Shown here: positions 1-6,702 of the stretch, piece by piece
Layout: every line of letters begins with the position of its first letter
How positions within the stretch are numbered: the first letter of the stretch is position 1
Source: an uncultured Desulfovibrio sp.
GTDB taxonomy: Bacteria; Desulfobacterota; Desulfovibrionia; Desulfovibrionales; Desulfovibrionaceae
Direction of reading: 5' to 3'
Assembly (NCBI GenBank): GCA_947176055.1
Contig: CAMWPE010000100.1
Span: 1-8,610 of the forward strand
Length of the DNA stretch: 8,610 nucleotides
Made by a program: the position numbers and the translations under genes
The notes under the pieces: generated by a model
Database searches by the model: none
Seen by the model: only the letters and a program-made list of their open reading frames with translations
Told to the model about the DNA's origin: nothing

Positions 1-701
1 GAATTAAGATCTTCCACAAACTGGCGCAAACCGCCTCCGGCCTCGAATACGTGAGTCTCGCCCGTCCTTTCGTCATTGCATTCTATGCGCAACCCCTTGT
101 TCAGATAAGCCAGCTCCTCGAAGCGTTTTTTCAGTATGTCGTAGGAGAAATCGAGGACTTCGAAAATTTCCTCGTCCGGCTTGAAAGTCACGGTGGTGCC
201 ATGACCTTCCACTTCTTCGTCGATTACTGTCAATTCATCCTGGGGCACGCCTTTGCTATAATGTTGGCGATATCTCTTGCCGTCGCGCCGCACAGTGACT
301 GTCAATTCCTCGGAAAGGGCGTTTACACAGGACACTCCCACGCCGTGCAACCCCCCCGATACCTTGTAACTGTCGTTATCGAATTTTCCCCCGGCGTGCA
401 GCATGGTCATCACGACCTGGACCGCCGGAACGCCCTCGACTGGATGAGTGTCCACCGGGATGCCGCGACCGTTGTCTTTTACCGTTACGGAGTTGTCCGC
501 GTGCAAAGTAACCGTAATTTTTGAGCAATAGCCCGCCATGGCCTCGTCGATGGAGTTGTCCACGACCTCGTAAACCAGATGATGGAGCCCGCGCGAATCT
601 GTCGAGCCAATATACATGGCCGGTCTTTCGCGCACTCCTTCGAGACCTTTGAGGACTTTTATGGCCGAAGCCCCGTAATTGCCCATAACTTCTTGCGACA
701 T
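1..701 (-). CDS. gyrB: DNA gyrase subunit B, N-terminal part (cut by window edge)
   Basis: This is the ATPase half of the type II topoisomerase that introduces negative supercoils using ATP, acting with GyrA in the cytoplasm. Only residues 1-233 are present; the frame is open to the window edge. The start ATG lies at 701-699 and is preceded by AAGGAAAG a few nt upstream, a good ribosome binding site. The GHKL ATPase motifs are all visible: the N-box VYEVVDNSIDEA (residues 43-54, with catalytic Glu and Mg-binding Asn), DNGRGIP (76-82), the ATP lid region ending in GGLHGVGVS (116-124), and the Arg in RYRQHY (Arg145) that matches the coumarin-contact Arg136 of E. coli. The start of the transducer domain follows from about residue 220. 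No key residue is missing. It lies downstream of dnaN on the same strand, the usual dnaA-dnaN-gyrB arrangement but with an unusually long 305-nt gap. ParE is an alternative name, but the neighbourhood strongly favours gyrB. Confidence 0.95.
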   Translation of the reverse strand, partial: MSQEVMGNYGASAIKVLKGLEGVRERPAMYIGSTDSRGLHHLVYEVVDNSIDEAMAGYCSKITVTLHADNSVTVKDNGRGIPVDTHPVEGVPAVQVVMTMLHAGGKFDNDSYKVSGGLHGVGVSCVNALSEELTVTVRRDGKRYRQHYSKGVPQDELTVIDEEVEGHGTTVTFKPDEEIFEVLDFSYDILKKRFEELAYLNKGLRIECNDERTGETHVFEAGGGLRQFVEDLN

Positions 702-807
702 GAACTTTCCTTATATAGCTATAGCGCCCGCGAACCTGTCTCTTTCGGAACACTCTTTTTGCGATTATCCATAAAGGCGGGTCGATTCCATAATTTCGCG
801 TTCGGCC

Positions 808-934
808 TATAGCGCGTTGCGATTGAAAATAGCTGCGCTATGGCGGCTTTGCGACGCGAAGGCGCCCGCGAAATTATCCTTCAAAGGAAATTGCCTCGCC
901 GTTAAAAGATAATTTCAAGCGAACCTTGCTGTAA
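808..934. repeat. Intergenic repeat, copy A (hairpin-forming, TATAGCGC end)
   Basis: This lies in the 305-nt gyrB-dnaN gap (702-1006), where I see no gene. It is collinear with 7782-7889. Shared blocks in order are TATAGCG (808-814), ATGGCGGCTTTG (840-851, 12/12 identical), CCGCGAAATTATC (866-878, 13/13 identical) and a 27-nt end block beginning GATAATTTCAAGCG (908-934, about 20/27 identical). CGCGAAATTATC and GATAATTTCAAGCG can pair into a hairpin (9-bp arms GAAATTATC/GATAATTTC plus CGC/GCG outside a two-nt bulge) with a variable loop. A further inverted partner, ATAATTTCGCG, sits just outside at 790-800, and ATAGCGC/GCGCTAT (809-815, 835-841) form a second inverted pair. No coding potential or transposase is seen. 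It may be a non-autonomous REP/MITE-like element or a structured regulatory RNA element. Confidence 0.6.
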
Positions 935-970
935 CGTTGCCATGCCTCCATGGCGTCGAGGGGATGTCTT

Positions 971-1003
971 CTTAAAAACGCCATACAGGGGCAAAATCGG
1001 CGA
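971..1003 (-). terminator. Weak candidate terminator after dnaN
   Basis: On the minus strand, a few nt after the dnaN stop, CGCC and GGCG can pair (with a bulged G and two further A-T pairs) around a loop. The stem is followed directly by TTTTT and then AAG. The stem is short, so readthrough into gyrB is likely. This is a possible attenuating terminator, not a firm one. Confidence 0.3.
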
Positions 1004-1006
1004 ACC

Positions 1007-2167
1007 TTAATCGTCTTCTTCCGAGTAATAGGTTTTATCGCTGACCTTCATTGGCATGATGATTACGATATAATCCCTGTCCTCTGGATCGCTTCCTTTC
1101 ACGCCGCACGGACCTTCGGCTCCTGTGAACAGCATATTCATCCTGTCCGAATTGAAGTGGCCAAAAATTTCCATAAGGCTTTTTGTCGGAAAGGCAATTT
1201 TCTTAAGCGAGCCGGCATAGTCGACCTCTAGCTCCTCCATAGCGGAGCCGATATCGGCGCCCTCCGCGGAAAGCTTCAGTTCCGGCGCGCCCAGATCCAT
1301 GAAAACGCAACGATCCGTGTCGGTATTAAAAATAGAGATACGTCCCAGGGAGTCTATGGCTTCCTTGCGGGAAAGATTGAGCTCGCTTATTCCCGGCTCG
1401 TCCAGCTTCGACATGAAAAGATTATAGTCGGGATAGGAAAAATGCGCCCTGGGAACGGAGAGCGATTCGGCCCCGTTCTTACCCTTCAGATAAAGCCTCT
1501 TGTCCGAAAGGTTAATTTCAATCTCGTTGGGATCAAGCCATTTTCTGATATCCGGCAAATATTTTTTCTGGATCAGCAGATCGCTGTCGCCAAGTTTCGC
1601 GCATAGATCGGGCTGGATGTACGACACCAGGGCGAACTGATGACCATTCAGTCCGCAGATATCGAGTCTGTCGCCGCCGCGGGGCTTGAAGCATATGCAG
1701 GACGTAGCTTCCCTGGCGTCGTCGTCGTCAATGCAGAACGGCACGCGGGAGAGGATGTCCATGAAAACTTCTCCGGTCCAGATTACGGGCGAATCTTCGG
1801 GAAACGCGGAAAATTCCTGGAACCATTCCGGACCGTTCACGGGGAGCTTGTAAGATTTTCTTCCCTCTTTCACCAGTATGGAAGAGGCTCCGTCATCCGC
1901 CGAAAGTTCAATCTGGCCATCGGGCAATTTCCGGACAAGATCTACAAACGAAAGCCCGGGAATCCCTACGAGACCCTCTTTTTCGATATCGGCGGGATAG
2001 GATCCCACAAATTCGATGTTCGCGTCCGTGGCCATAATGGCAAGCGAGCCGTCCTTCGCTCTTAACCAAAGAGAACGCAAATAGGCCGCGCCGGCTTTGC
2101 TTGGCAACACCGCGGCCGCTTTTAACAGACCGTCTATTATCTGGGATTTCTGAACTTTCAGTTTCAT
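1007..2167 (-). CDS. dnaN: DNA polymerase III beta subunit (sliding clamp)
   Basis: This 386-residue protein forms the dimeric ring that tethers DNA polymerase III and other enzymes to DNA. Family features are the N-terminal MKLKVQKSQIIDGL, the MATDANIEF strand (residues 45-53; compare GTDLEMEM of E. coli), FSYPDY in the second/third-domain linker region (243-248), and the C-terminal IIMPMKV (369-375), equivalent to the E. coli MPMRL end that lines the peptide-binding pocket. The protein is about 20 residues longer than E. coli beta, partly from an acidic tail, SDKTYYSEEDD, after the MPMK motif. The start ATG at 2167-2165 has AGAAGGTG a few nt upstream, a clear ribosome binding site. It is preceded by dnaA and followed by gyrB on the same strand. 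Three clamp domains of about 120 residues each fit the length. Assignment is secure, although sequence similarity to E. coli is low outside these motifs. Confidence 0.93.
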   Translation of the reverse strand: MKLKVQKSQIIDGLLKAAAVLPSKAGAAYLRSLWLRAKDGSLAIMATDANIEFVGSYPADIEKEGLVGIPGLSFVDLVRKLPDGQIELSADDGASSILVKEGRKSYKLPVNGPEWFQEFSAFPEDSPVIWTGEVFMDILSRVPFCIDDDDAREATSCICFKPRGGDRLDICGLNGHQFALVSYIQPDLCAKLGDSDLLIQKKYLPDIRKWLDPNEIEINLSDKRLYLKGKNGAESLSVPRAHFSYPDYNLFMSKLDEPGISELNLSRKEAIDSLGRISIFNTDTDRCVFMDLGAPELKLSAEGADIGSAMEELEVDYAGSLKKIAFPTKSLMEIFGHFNSDRMNMLFTGAEGPCGVKGSDPEDRDYIVIIMPMKVSDKTYYSEEDD

Positions 2168-2353
2168 TTTTCACCTTCTCGCATTATAATTAAACGATTT
2201 TTAAATATTAAAAAGCATTGTTGTTATTGAAGCGGTCATTTTGTGCGCAATCGCTTTAAGCCACTGAATTGAAGCGACTTTTTTTCGCGCGATTTGGCGT
2301 TTTTTGAAGCCGCGAAAAGCTTTTTTCGCGCCGCGGGGCGCGCCCGGGCAAGA
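2168..2353. other. dnaA-dnaN intergenic region, candidate replication origin
   Basis: This gap holds no gene but is rich in structure. Positions 2181-2230 are about 82% A+T by count, in a GC-rich neighbourhood, resembling a DNA unwinding element. The octamer TTGAAGCG occurs at 2227-2234 and 2269-2276 (as ATTGAAGCG, 42 bp apart). Single-mismatch forms occur at 2304-2311 (TTGAAGCC) and 2252-2259 (inverted, TTAAAGCG on the minus strand). An 8-bp inverted repeat lies at 2311-2330 and GC palindromes at 2331-2345. TGTGCGCAA (2242-2250, minus-strand TTGCGCACA) is only a two-mismatch DnaA-box relative; no canonical TTATNCACA was found. The location between dnaA and dnaN is a common oriC site in bacteria. 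Calling it an origin is an inference. Confidence 0.35.
2311..2330. repeat. Inverted repeat downstream of dnaA
   Basis: The arms CGCGAAAA (2311-2318) and TTTTCGCG (2323-2330) form a perfect 8-bp stem with a 4-nt loop. It is flanked by the palindromes CCGCGG (2331-2336) and GGGCGCGCCC (2336-2345). It lies 24-43 nt past the dnaA stop, so it could help end the dnaA transcript. However, no run of T follows it on the minus strand, so an ordinary intrinsic terminator is not supported. It may instead be part of the origin-like region. Confidence 0.5.
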
Positions 2354-3607
2354 TTAATTGAGCAGATTTTCCAGTTTTGTCAGCAATTCGCGCGCGTTTT
2401 TGTCAGTATCTTTCAGTTTCCTGATTTTCTTTACGGCGTGAATCGCGGTGCTATGATCTTTTCCGCCGAAAAGCTCGCCGACTTCCGCGTATGACAGGCC
2501 GAGTTTTTCCCGGAGAAGAAACATCGCGATCTGTCTTGCCAGCAAGGGCTCCGGTTTGCGGCTGGGAGCGGTCAGATCCTGAAATTTAAGACCGAAATTT
2601 TTGGCCACTTTTTTTATAATCCCGGCGGCGTCCGGAGCGGCCCGCAACGCGCCCGAATCGAGCAGGCTTTCCAGCTCCGCGGGCGCCGGGACGCGATCCC
2701 GCGCGCTGATAAAAAATTCTATCTTGCGCATCGCTCCGCTTATTTGCGAAAAACGGGAGGAATAGCGCGCTATAAACAGCGTCTGCTCTTTTGACAACCG
2801 GATGCCTAGTTCGCGGGCCAGTTTTTCCGCGTAGATCAGCCGCGTCTCAAGATCCGGCGGCCAGAGGCCGATAATCAGTCCCGACTCCAGTCTGTCGCGC
2901 AATGAGGGATCAAAATTCGCCAGCCTGGCTTCCGATCCGGAAAAGGCCAGTATAAAGGCGCGCGTCCCGACGTCGCGCGCGCGTCGTTGACAGGCGGCGT
3001 CGATTTTTTTTAGAAGGCGTTTTTGCAAGTCGGGGGAATCTTCAATTTCCTGAAGATCATCCAGAATAACCGCTCCGCGATCGTCCGGATCGTCGCATTC
3101 GGCTCCCGCGCAATATTCGCGGGAGCTGGCCTTTAAGAAATTTTCCCCGGGTCGCCTTAGCTTGAGAGCCGAAAAGACAATATCCAACAAAAAGGTCTTT
3201 CCCGATCCCGCTTCGCCGTAAAAACAAAGCGTAGGCGTCCCGGGAGACGCGAACCGATCCGGCTCGACCGCTCTTTTCGCGGCCTCCAGCGCCAGTCTGT
3301 TTTTTTCGCCAGTCAGAAAAGAGGAAAACAGGGCCTGGACTTCTTCCTCCTGTTCCTCGTCGCGAAATTGATTTCGGGTTTCCGCGCCAGGCCCGGAAGC
3401 GTAAATAATCTTGATATCCCGTTCCCTGAAAAAGCCGGAGCACGCGTCCTCGAAGCGTTGTTTTTGGCGTTTTTCGAACCATTCGCGAAGGTTTTCATCG
3501 ATGAACCGGACTCTCAAAACAGGCGGCTGCCACGCCCACTCTATACCGCCGAGCCATGGTTCGGAATTAAATCGTATCTGAAGAAATCGCTCGAATGTTT
3601 CGTTCAA
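2354..3607 (-). CDS. dnaA: Chromosomal replication initiator DnaA (divergent)
   Basis: This 417-residue AAA+ protein is expected to bind origin DNA and open it so that the helicase can load. Domain I is roughly residues 1-72 and the linker is short. Domain III has Walker A GEAGSGKT (131-138), Walker B ILDD (181-184), an arginine finger at Arg239 in LRDRLESG (equivalent to E. coli Arg285), and the conserved WPPDLETR (249-256). Domain IV ends with ARQIAMFLLREKLGLS and the DnaA signature GGKDHSTAIHAVKKI (381-395). By hand alignment with E. coli DnaA, the sensor 1 Asp269 position is Ser223 and the sensor 2 Arg334 position is Ser287. The stretch between Walker A and B is about 11 residues shorter, in the region of the initiator-specific helices. 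The start is TTG (3607-3605); no ATG or GTG lies in frame for at least 90 nt upstream, and no good ribosome binding site is visible. E. coli DnaA is 467 residues, so this is a short form. The full domain IV argues against Hda. Confidence 0.9.
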   Translation of the reverse strand: MNETFERFLQIRFNSEPWLGGIEWAWQPPVLRVRFIDENLREWFEKRQKQRFEDACSGFFRERDIKIIYASGPGAETRNQFRDEEQEEEVQALFSSFLTGEKNRLALEAAKRAVEPDRFASPGTPTLCFYGEAGSGKTFLLDIVFSALKLRRPGENFLKASSREYCAGAECDDPDDRGAVILDDLQEIEDSPDLQKRLLKKIDAACQRRARDVGTRAFILAFSGSEARLANFDPSLRDRLESGLIIGLWPPDLETRLIYAEKLARELGIRLSKEQTLFIARYSSRFSQISGAMRKIEFFISARDRVPAPAELESLLDSGALRAAPDAAGIIKKVAKNFGLKFQDLTAPSRKPEPLLARQIAMFLLREKLGLSYAEVGELFGGKDHSTAIHAVKKIRKLKDTDKNARELLTKLENLLN

Positions 3608-3805
3608 AAAGAGAATCCGGCAACCGGAGAAGTTATGGGCAATTCGTCCTAAAAGGACGGGAAGTCCGGAATTTCGCGCGAAAGAGCGGCTAACCTCCGC
3701 CGTCGCGCGGAAAGCGCCCGGCCGGTTTTTTAAGCGGCGAATTTCGCGCGGAACGCGCCTATTAAATCACATTAATGAATTGGGCGACGTTTCGCAAGGA
3801 TTTTT
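3608..3805 (-). promoter_or_regulatory. dnaA upstream leader with small hairpin
   Basis: This 198-nt gap lies between the symporter stop and the dnaA start. It contains a perfect hairpin, CGTCCT/AGGACG with a 3-nt loop, at 3645-3659, about 40 nt upstream of the dnaA TTG start. It also has several GCGCG-rich inverted repeats (for example GCGCG-TTC-CGCGC on the minus strand near 3744-3757) and a TCCGGA palindrome near 3664-3669. No convincing sigma-70 promoter pair, DnaA box or terminator for the symporter was found. With no visible Shine-Dalgarno before the TTG start, the leader structure may matter for dnaA translation; this is an inference. Confidence 0.35.
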
Positions 3806-5197
3806 CTACGCGCGGAGAGAGGAGCTAGGGGAGGATTTATTTAGCAGATTTTCGAAATCCGCGAGCCGGGATGTCACCGCATCGCGGAGGGCCCAGAGGG
3901 CTACGAGGTTGGGCAGGACCATCATCGCGTTAAACATGTCCGCTAGTTGCCATACCAGATCCACTCGCAGGAGGGAGCCCGCGACGATAAATATGACAAC
4001 CATGACCCGGTAGACGGGAACGCCGCGTCCATAGAAGAGAAAACGGACGTTTTGCGCTCCGAAAAAATACCAGCCAACTATTGTCGAAAACGCGAAAAAG
4101 AAAAGGCAGACGGCCACAAACACGCTTCCGAAGGAACCCATATCGACATTGTAGGCGGCCTGGGTCAAGCGGATGCCCGCTGGCGCGTCCGGAGCGAAGC
4201 TCAAGACTCCGGAAGCAAGAATTACAAGCCCCGTGAATGTGATGATCACGAAAGTTACAAATACGCCAAAAATCGCGATTAAACCTTGCTGACACGGATG
4301 CTCGACCCTCGCCACAGCGTGCGCGTGAGGAGTGGAGCCCATGCCCGCTTCGTTCGCGAACAAGCCCCTGGCGACGCCGTAGCGCATGGCTTCGCGCATG
4401 GTTACGCCTATTGAGGCGCCAAATACGGCTTGCGGATCGAAGGCGCCTTGAAAGATCATCGCGAAGGCGGACCCGACCGCCCCGGCGTGGCTCGCGAGAA
4501 CATAGCTTCCGCCGGCGATGTACATCGCCGCCATGGCGGGCACCAGTTTTTCCGTCACGCTCGCCACGCGCGAGATACCGCCAATGAAGACAAGGGCCGC
4601 GAGGAATCCCACCGCGAGACCCGTAGCCAGCGGAGGCAGCCCAAAAGCCGCGTCGAAGGCTTCGGCGATGGTGTTTGATTGAACCATGTTGCCGATAAAG
4701 CCCAAGGCCGCGATAATCGCTATGGAGAAAAATACGGCCAGCGGCCTGGCCCATTGGCCCATGCCGCGCGTTATATACCAGGACGGACCTCCCACCGCGT
4801 GTCCTTCGGAGTCCGTCGTTTTGTAAACCTGCGCCAACACAGCTTCGGCGAATATGGTGGCCATACCGAAAAAGGCGGCGACCCAGAGCCAGAGCAGGGC
4901 CCCCGGCCCGCCCAGAACCATGGCCGTAGCCGTCCCGGCCACATTGCCTGTGCCCACCTGCGCGGCGATGGCCGTAGCGAGGGCCTGAAAGGAACTCATT
5001 CCCCGCGAATTGGCCGGAGCGCCAAAAAGCGAAGCGTCGCCTTTTATATAGCGGACAGCCAGGAAAAATTTGCGAACCTGCACAAATCTCAACCTGACAG
5101 TGTAAAAAATGCCTGTGCCGCATAAAAGGGGAATAAGAAAAAGCGTTCCCCAGAGGAAACTATTAATGTCCGCGATGAGAGCGTTAAGATCGGCCAT
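3806..5197 (-). CDS. AGCS-family sodium:alanine/glycine symporter
   Basis: This is a 463-residue inner-membrane protein of the alanine or glycine:cation symporter family (LeuT-like fold), which takes up small neutral amino acids with Na+. Family motifs are AAQVGTGNVAGTATA (78-92), GGPGALLWLWVAAFFGMAT (96-114, close to the family signature), GGPSWYI (136-142) and FANEAGMGSTPHAHA (280-294). About ten to eleven hydrophobic segments span the protein. Length is typical for the family (about 450-500). The C-terminal tail NKSSPSSSLRA is short and polar. The start ATG lies 5 nt after the stop of the upstream regulator gene. Its only ribosome-binding-like sequence (TTAGG) overlaps that stop, which points to translational coupling. 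Alanine and glycine are the usual substrates; the exact substrate cannot be read from the sequence. No terminator is evident after the stop. Confidence 0.92.
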   Translation of the reverse strand: MADLNALIADINSFLWGTLFLIPLLCGTGIFYTVRLRFVQVRKFFLAVRYIKGDASLFGAPANSRGMSSFQALATAIAAQVGTGNVAGTATAMVLGGPGALLWLWVAAFFGMATIFAEAVLAQVYKTTDSEGHAVGGPSWYITRGMGQWARPLAVFFSIAIIAALGFIGNMVQSNTIAEAFDAAFGLPPLATGLAVGFLAALVFIGGISRVASVTEKLVPAMAAMYIAGGSYVLASHAGAVGSAFAMIFQGAFDPQAVFGASIGVTMREAMRYGVARGLFANEAGMGSTPHAHAVARVEHPCQQGLIAIFGVFVTFVIITFTGLVILASGVLSFAPDAPAGIRLTQAAYNVDMGSFGSVFVAVCLFFFAFSTIVGWYFFGAQNVRFLFYGRGVPVYRVMVVIFIVAGSLLRVDLVWQLADMFNAMMVLPNLVALWALRDAVTSRLADFENLLNKSSPSSSLRA

Positions 5198-5202
5198 GGA
5201 GC

Positions 5203-6702
5203 CTAATCGACCGGCGCGCCCTGGGAACGGTATTCGTTGAGCTTGTTGCGGAGAGTGCGGACGGAGATGCCCAGGAGCTCGGCCGCTTGCGTGCGATTGC
5301 CGTTTGTGGCGACCAGACCTTTGGCGATCATGATGCGCTCCATCTCGTGCAGGGGTATAACCGCTCCGCCCAGAGCCTCGGGCAGGGCGGCGAGATCGCC
5401 TACTTTCTCGCCGATTATGCCGCCGGGATCCGAATTTTTAATGTCTTCAATTAATTCCGGGAAAGTCTGCGCGGGAACAGGCTGGAATGATTCGCCGGAA
5501 GCGGTCGCGTCTTCGCCGACTTCGTCAAAAATTGGCCAGCTGTCGTTTTCCAGCAGAAAATGCGCGGGAGAAATTTGTTGCCCATTGGCCAGCAACACAG
5601 CCCTTTCCATGAGATTTTGCAATTCCCGCACATTTCCCGGGAAAGAATATTCCCGCAACCATTGATACGCCTCCGGAGAGAGATCCGTCGGCGGCAGATC
5701 GTATTCCTTGACGTACATGTTTATAAAAAAACGGGCGAGCTCGATGACGTCGTCGCCGCGATCCTTCAGGGAAGGCAGACGTAGGGGAATAACGTTCAAT
5801 CTAAAATAAAGATCCTGCCGGAATTTGCCCTGCTTTACCCAGTCCTCCAGATCCCGGTTTGTGGTGGCCAGCACGCGGACATCGACGGCGACGGTCTCGG
5901 AGCCGCCCACCCTGTCGATCTCTCCCTCCTGCAGGACGCGCAACAGCTTGGCCTGAAGCGCGAGATCCATTTCGGAAATTTCGTCCAGGAGAATTGTGCC
6001 GCCGCTGGCCAGCTCGAATTTTCCCAGTTTTCTCGCGATGGCTCCCGTAAAAGAGCCTTTTTCATGGCCAAAAAGCTCGCTCTCCAGCAGGTGTTCGGGC
6101 AGGGCGGCGCAGTTGACGGCGATAAAAGGCCCGTTGACCCTCTTGCTGTGCGCGTGCAGATAACGGGCGAACATCTCCTTTCCCGTGCCGGATTCGCCGG
6201 TGATCAGGACTGTGGCTTTGGAGGGCGCGACTTGCCTGGCCAGTTTCATGACCCTGGCGATGGCCGGATTCTGGCCGACTATCCGCGGGCCGTCGGGGTA
6301 TTTGGGCTTGTGACCGCCCAGGGTGCTGATTTTCGAAGCCGGGAAGGGAGTTTGGGACGATTTGACCAGGGCGATAACTTTTTCGGGATCCAGCGGCTCG
6401 AGCCAATAATCGCGCGCTCCGAGGGAAAGCAGTCTTTCTGCCTCCTCCGGCGTTCCATTTTCCGCTACGACAACGACAGGCGGCAAATCGGTTTTGTCTT
6501 TGGCCGCGAGCAATTCTTCAATCTTAAAGCCCGGGAGGGCGGGGCGCGCGAAAATCGCCGCTGGAGGCGACTTGCGAATGGACAAAGCCGCTCCTTTCAT
6601 ATTTTCGGCTATATCGACCTCGACGCCGACCTCGCGCAGACGCGCGAACAGTCCCGTCACAGTTTGCGGCGGAGCGAGGAACAAAACTCTGGTACTGCTC
6701 AT
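5203..6702 (-). CDS. Sigma-54 (NtrC-family) activator with degenerate receiver domain
   Basis: This is a 499-residue transcription activator that would use ATP hydrolysis to remodel sigma-54 RNA polymerase. Residues 3-116 form a receiver-like domain lacking the phosphorylation residues: the acidic pair is Ala10-Pro11, the phospho-acceptor Asp position is Arg53 (FARPALPG), the switch Thr position is Ala, and the conserved Lys is Glu102 (WLEPLD). The central AAA+ domain is intact: Walker A GESGTGKE (169-176), the sigma-54 contact loop GSFTGA (216-221, Ser in place of the first Ala), Walker B GGTILLDE (234-241), arginine fingers in FRQDLYFRL (294-302), and sensor 2 GNVREL (356-361). A linker of about 65 residues leads to a Fis-type helix-turn-helix (about 467-492, NRTQAAELLGISVRTLRNKL). 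I chose the ATG at 6702-6700 because the receiver fold begins right after it; the frame is open upstream to a TTG at 6753, and neither start has a strong ribosome binding site. The gene is 5 nt from the symporter and probably shares its mRNA. FleQ/FlrA-type regulators also have unphosphorylatable receivers, but the specific role is unknown. Confidence 0.9.
   Translation of the reverse strand: MSSTRVLFLAPPQTVTGLFARLREVGVEVDIAENMKGAALSIRKSPPAAIFARPALPGFKIEELLAAKDKTDLPPVVVVAENGTPEEAERLLSLGARDYWLEPLDPEKVIALVKSSQTPFPASKISTLGGHKPKYPDGPRIVGQNPAIARVMKLARQVAPSKATVLITGESGTGKEMFARYLHAHSKRVNGPFIAVNCAALPEHLLESELFGHEKGSFTGAIARKLGKFELASGGTILLDEISEMDLALQAKLLRVLQEGEIDRVGGSETVAVDVRVLATTNRDLEDWVKQGKFRQDLYFRLNVIPLRLPSLKDRGDDVIELARFFINMYVKEYDLPPTDLSPEAYQWLREYSFPGNVRELQNLMERAVLLANGQQISPAHFLLENDSWPIFDEVGEDATASGESFQPVPAQTFPELIEDIKNSDPGGIIGEKVGDLAALPEALGGAVIPLHEMERIMIAKGLVATNGNRTQAAELLGISVRTLRNKLNEYRSQGAPVD

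Noticed and set aside
765..773. TTATCCATA, a one-mismatch DnaA box upstream of gyrB
   Set aside because: It is a single isolated site with no cluster; one mismatch is not enough to call a DnaA box or origin.
2183..2211. TTAATA-17-TATAAT on the minus strand as a dnaN promoter
   Set aside because: The -10 match is perfect, but the start point would fall inside the ribosome binding site, leaving almost no leader. In an AT-rich block such matches are expected by chance.
3719..3731. CCGGCCGG followed by TTTTTT as a plus-strand terminator
   Set aside because: The palindrome has no loop, and no plus-strand gene lies upstream that would need terminating.
3930..5123. Long minus-strand open frame (397 codons) inside the symporter gene
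   Set aside because: It is a different frame of the same strand. The translation is Arg/Gly/His-rich with no hydrophobic segments or family motif, while the symporter frame has full family motifs.
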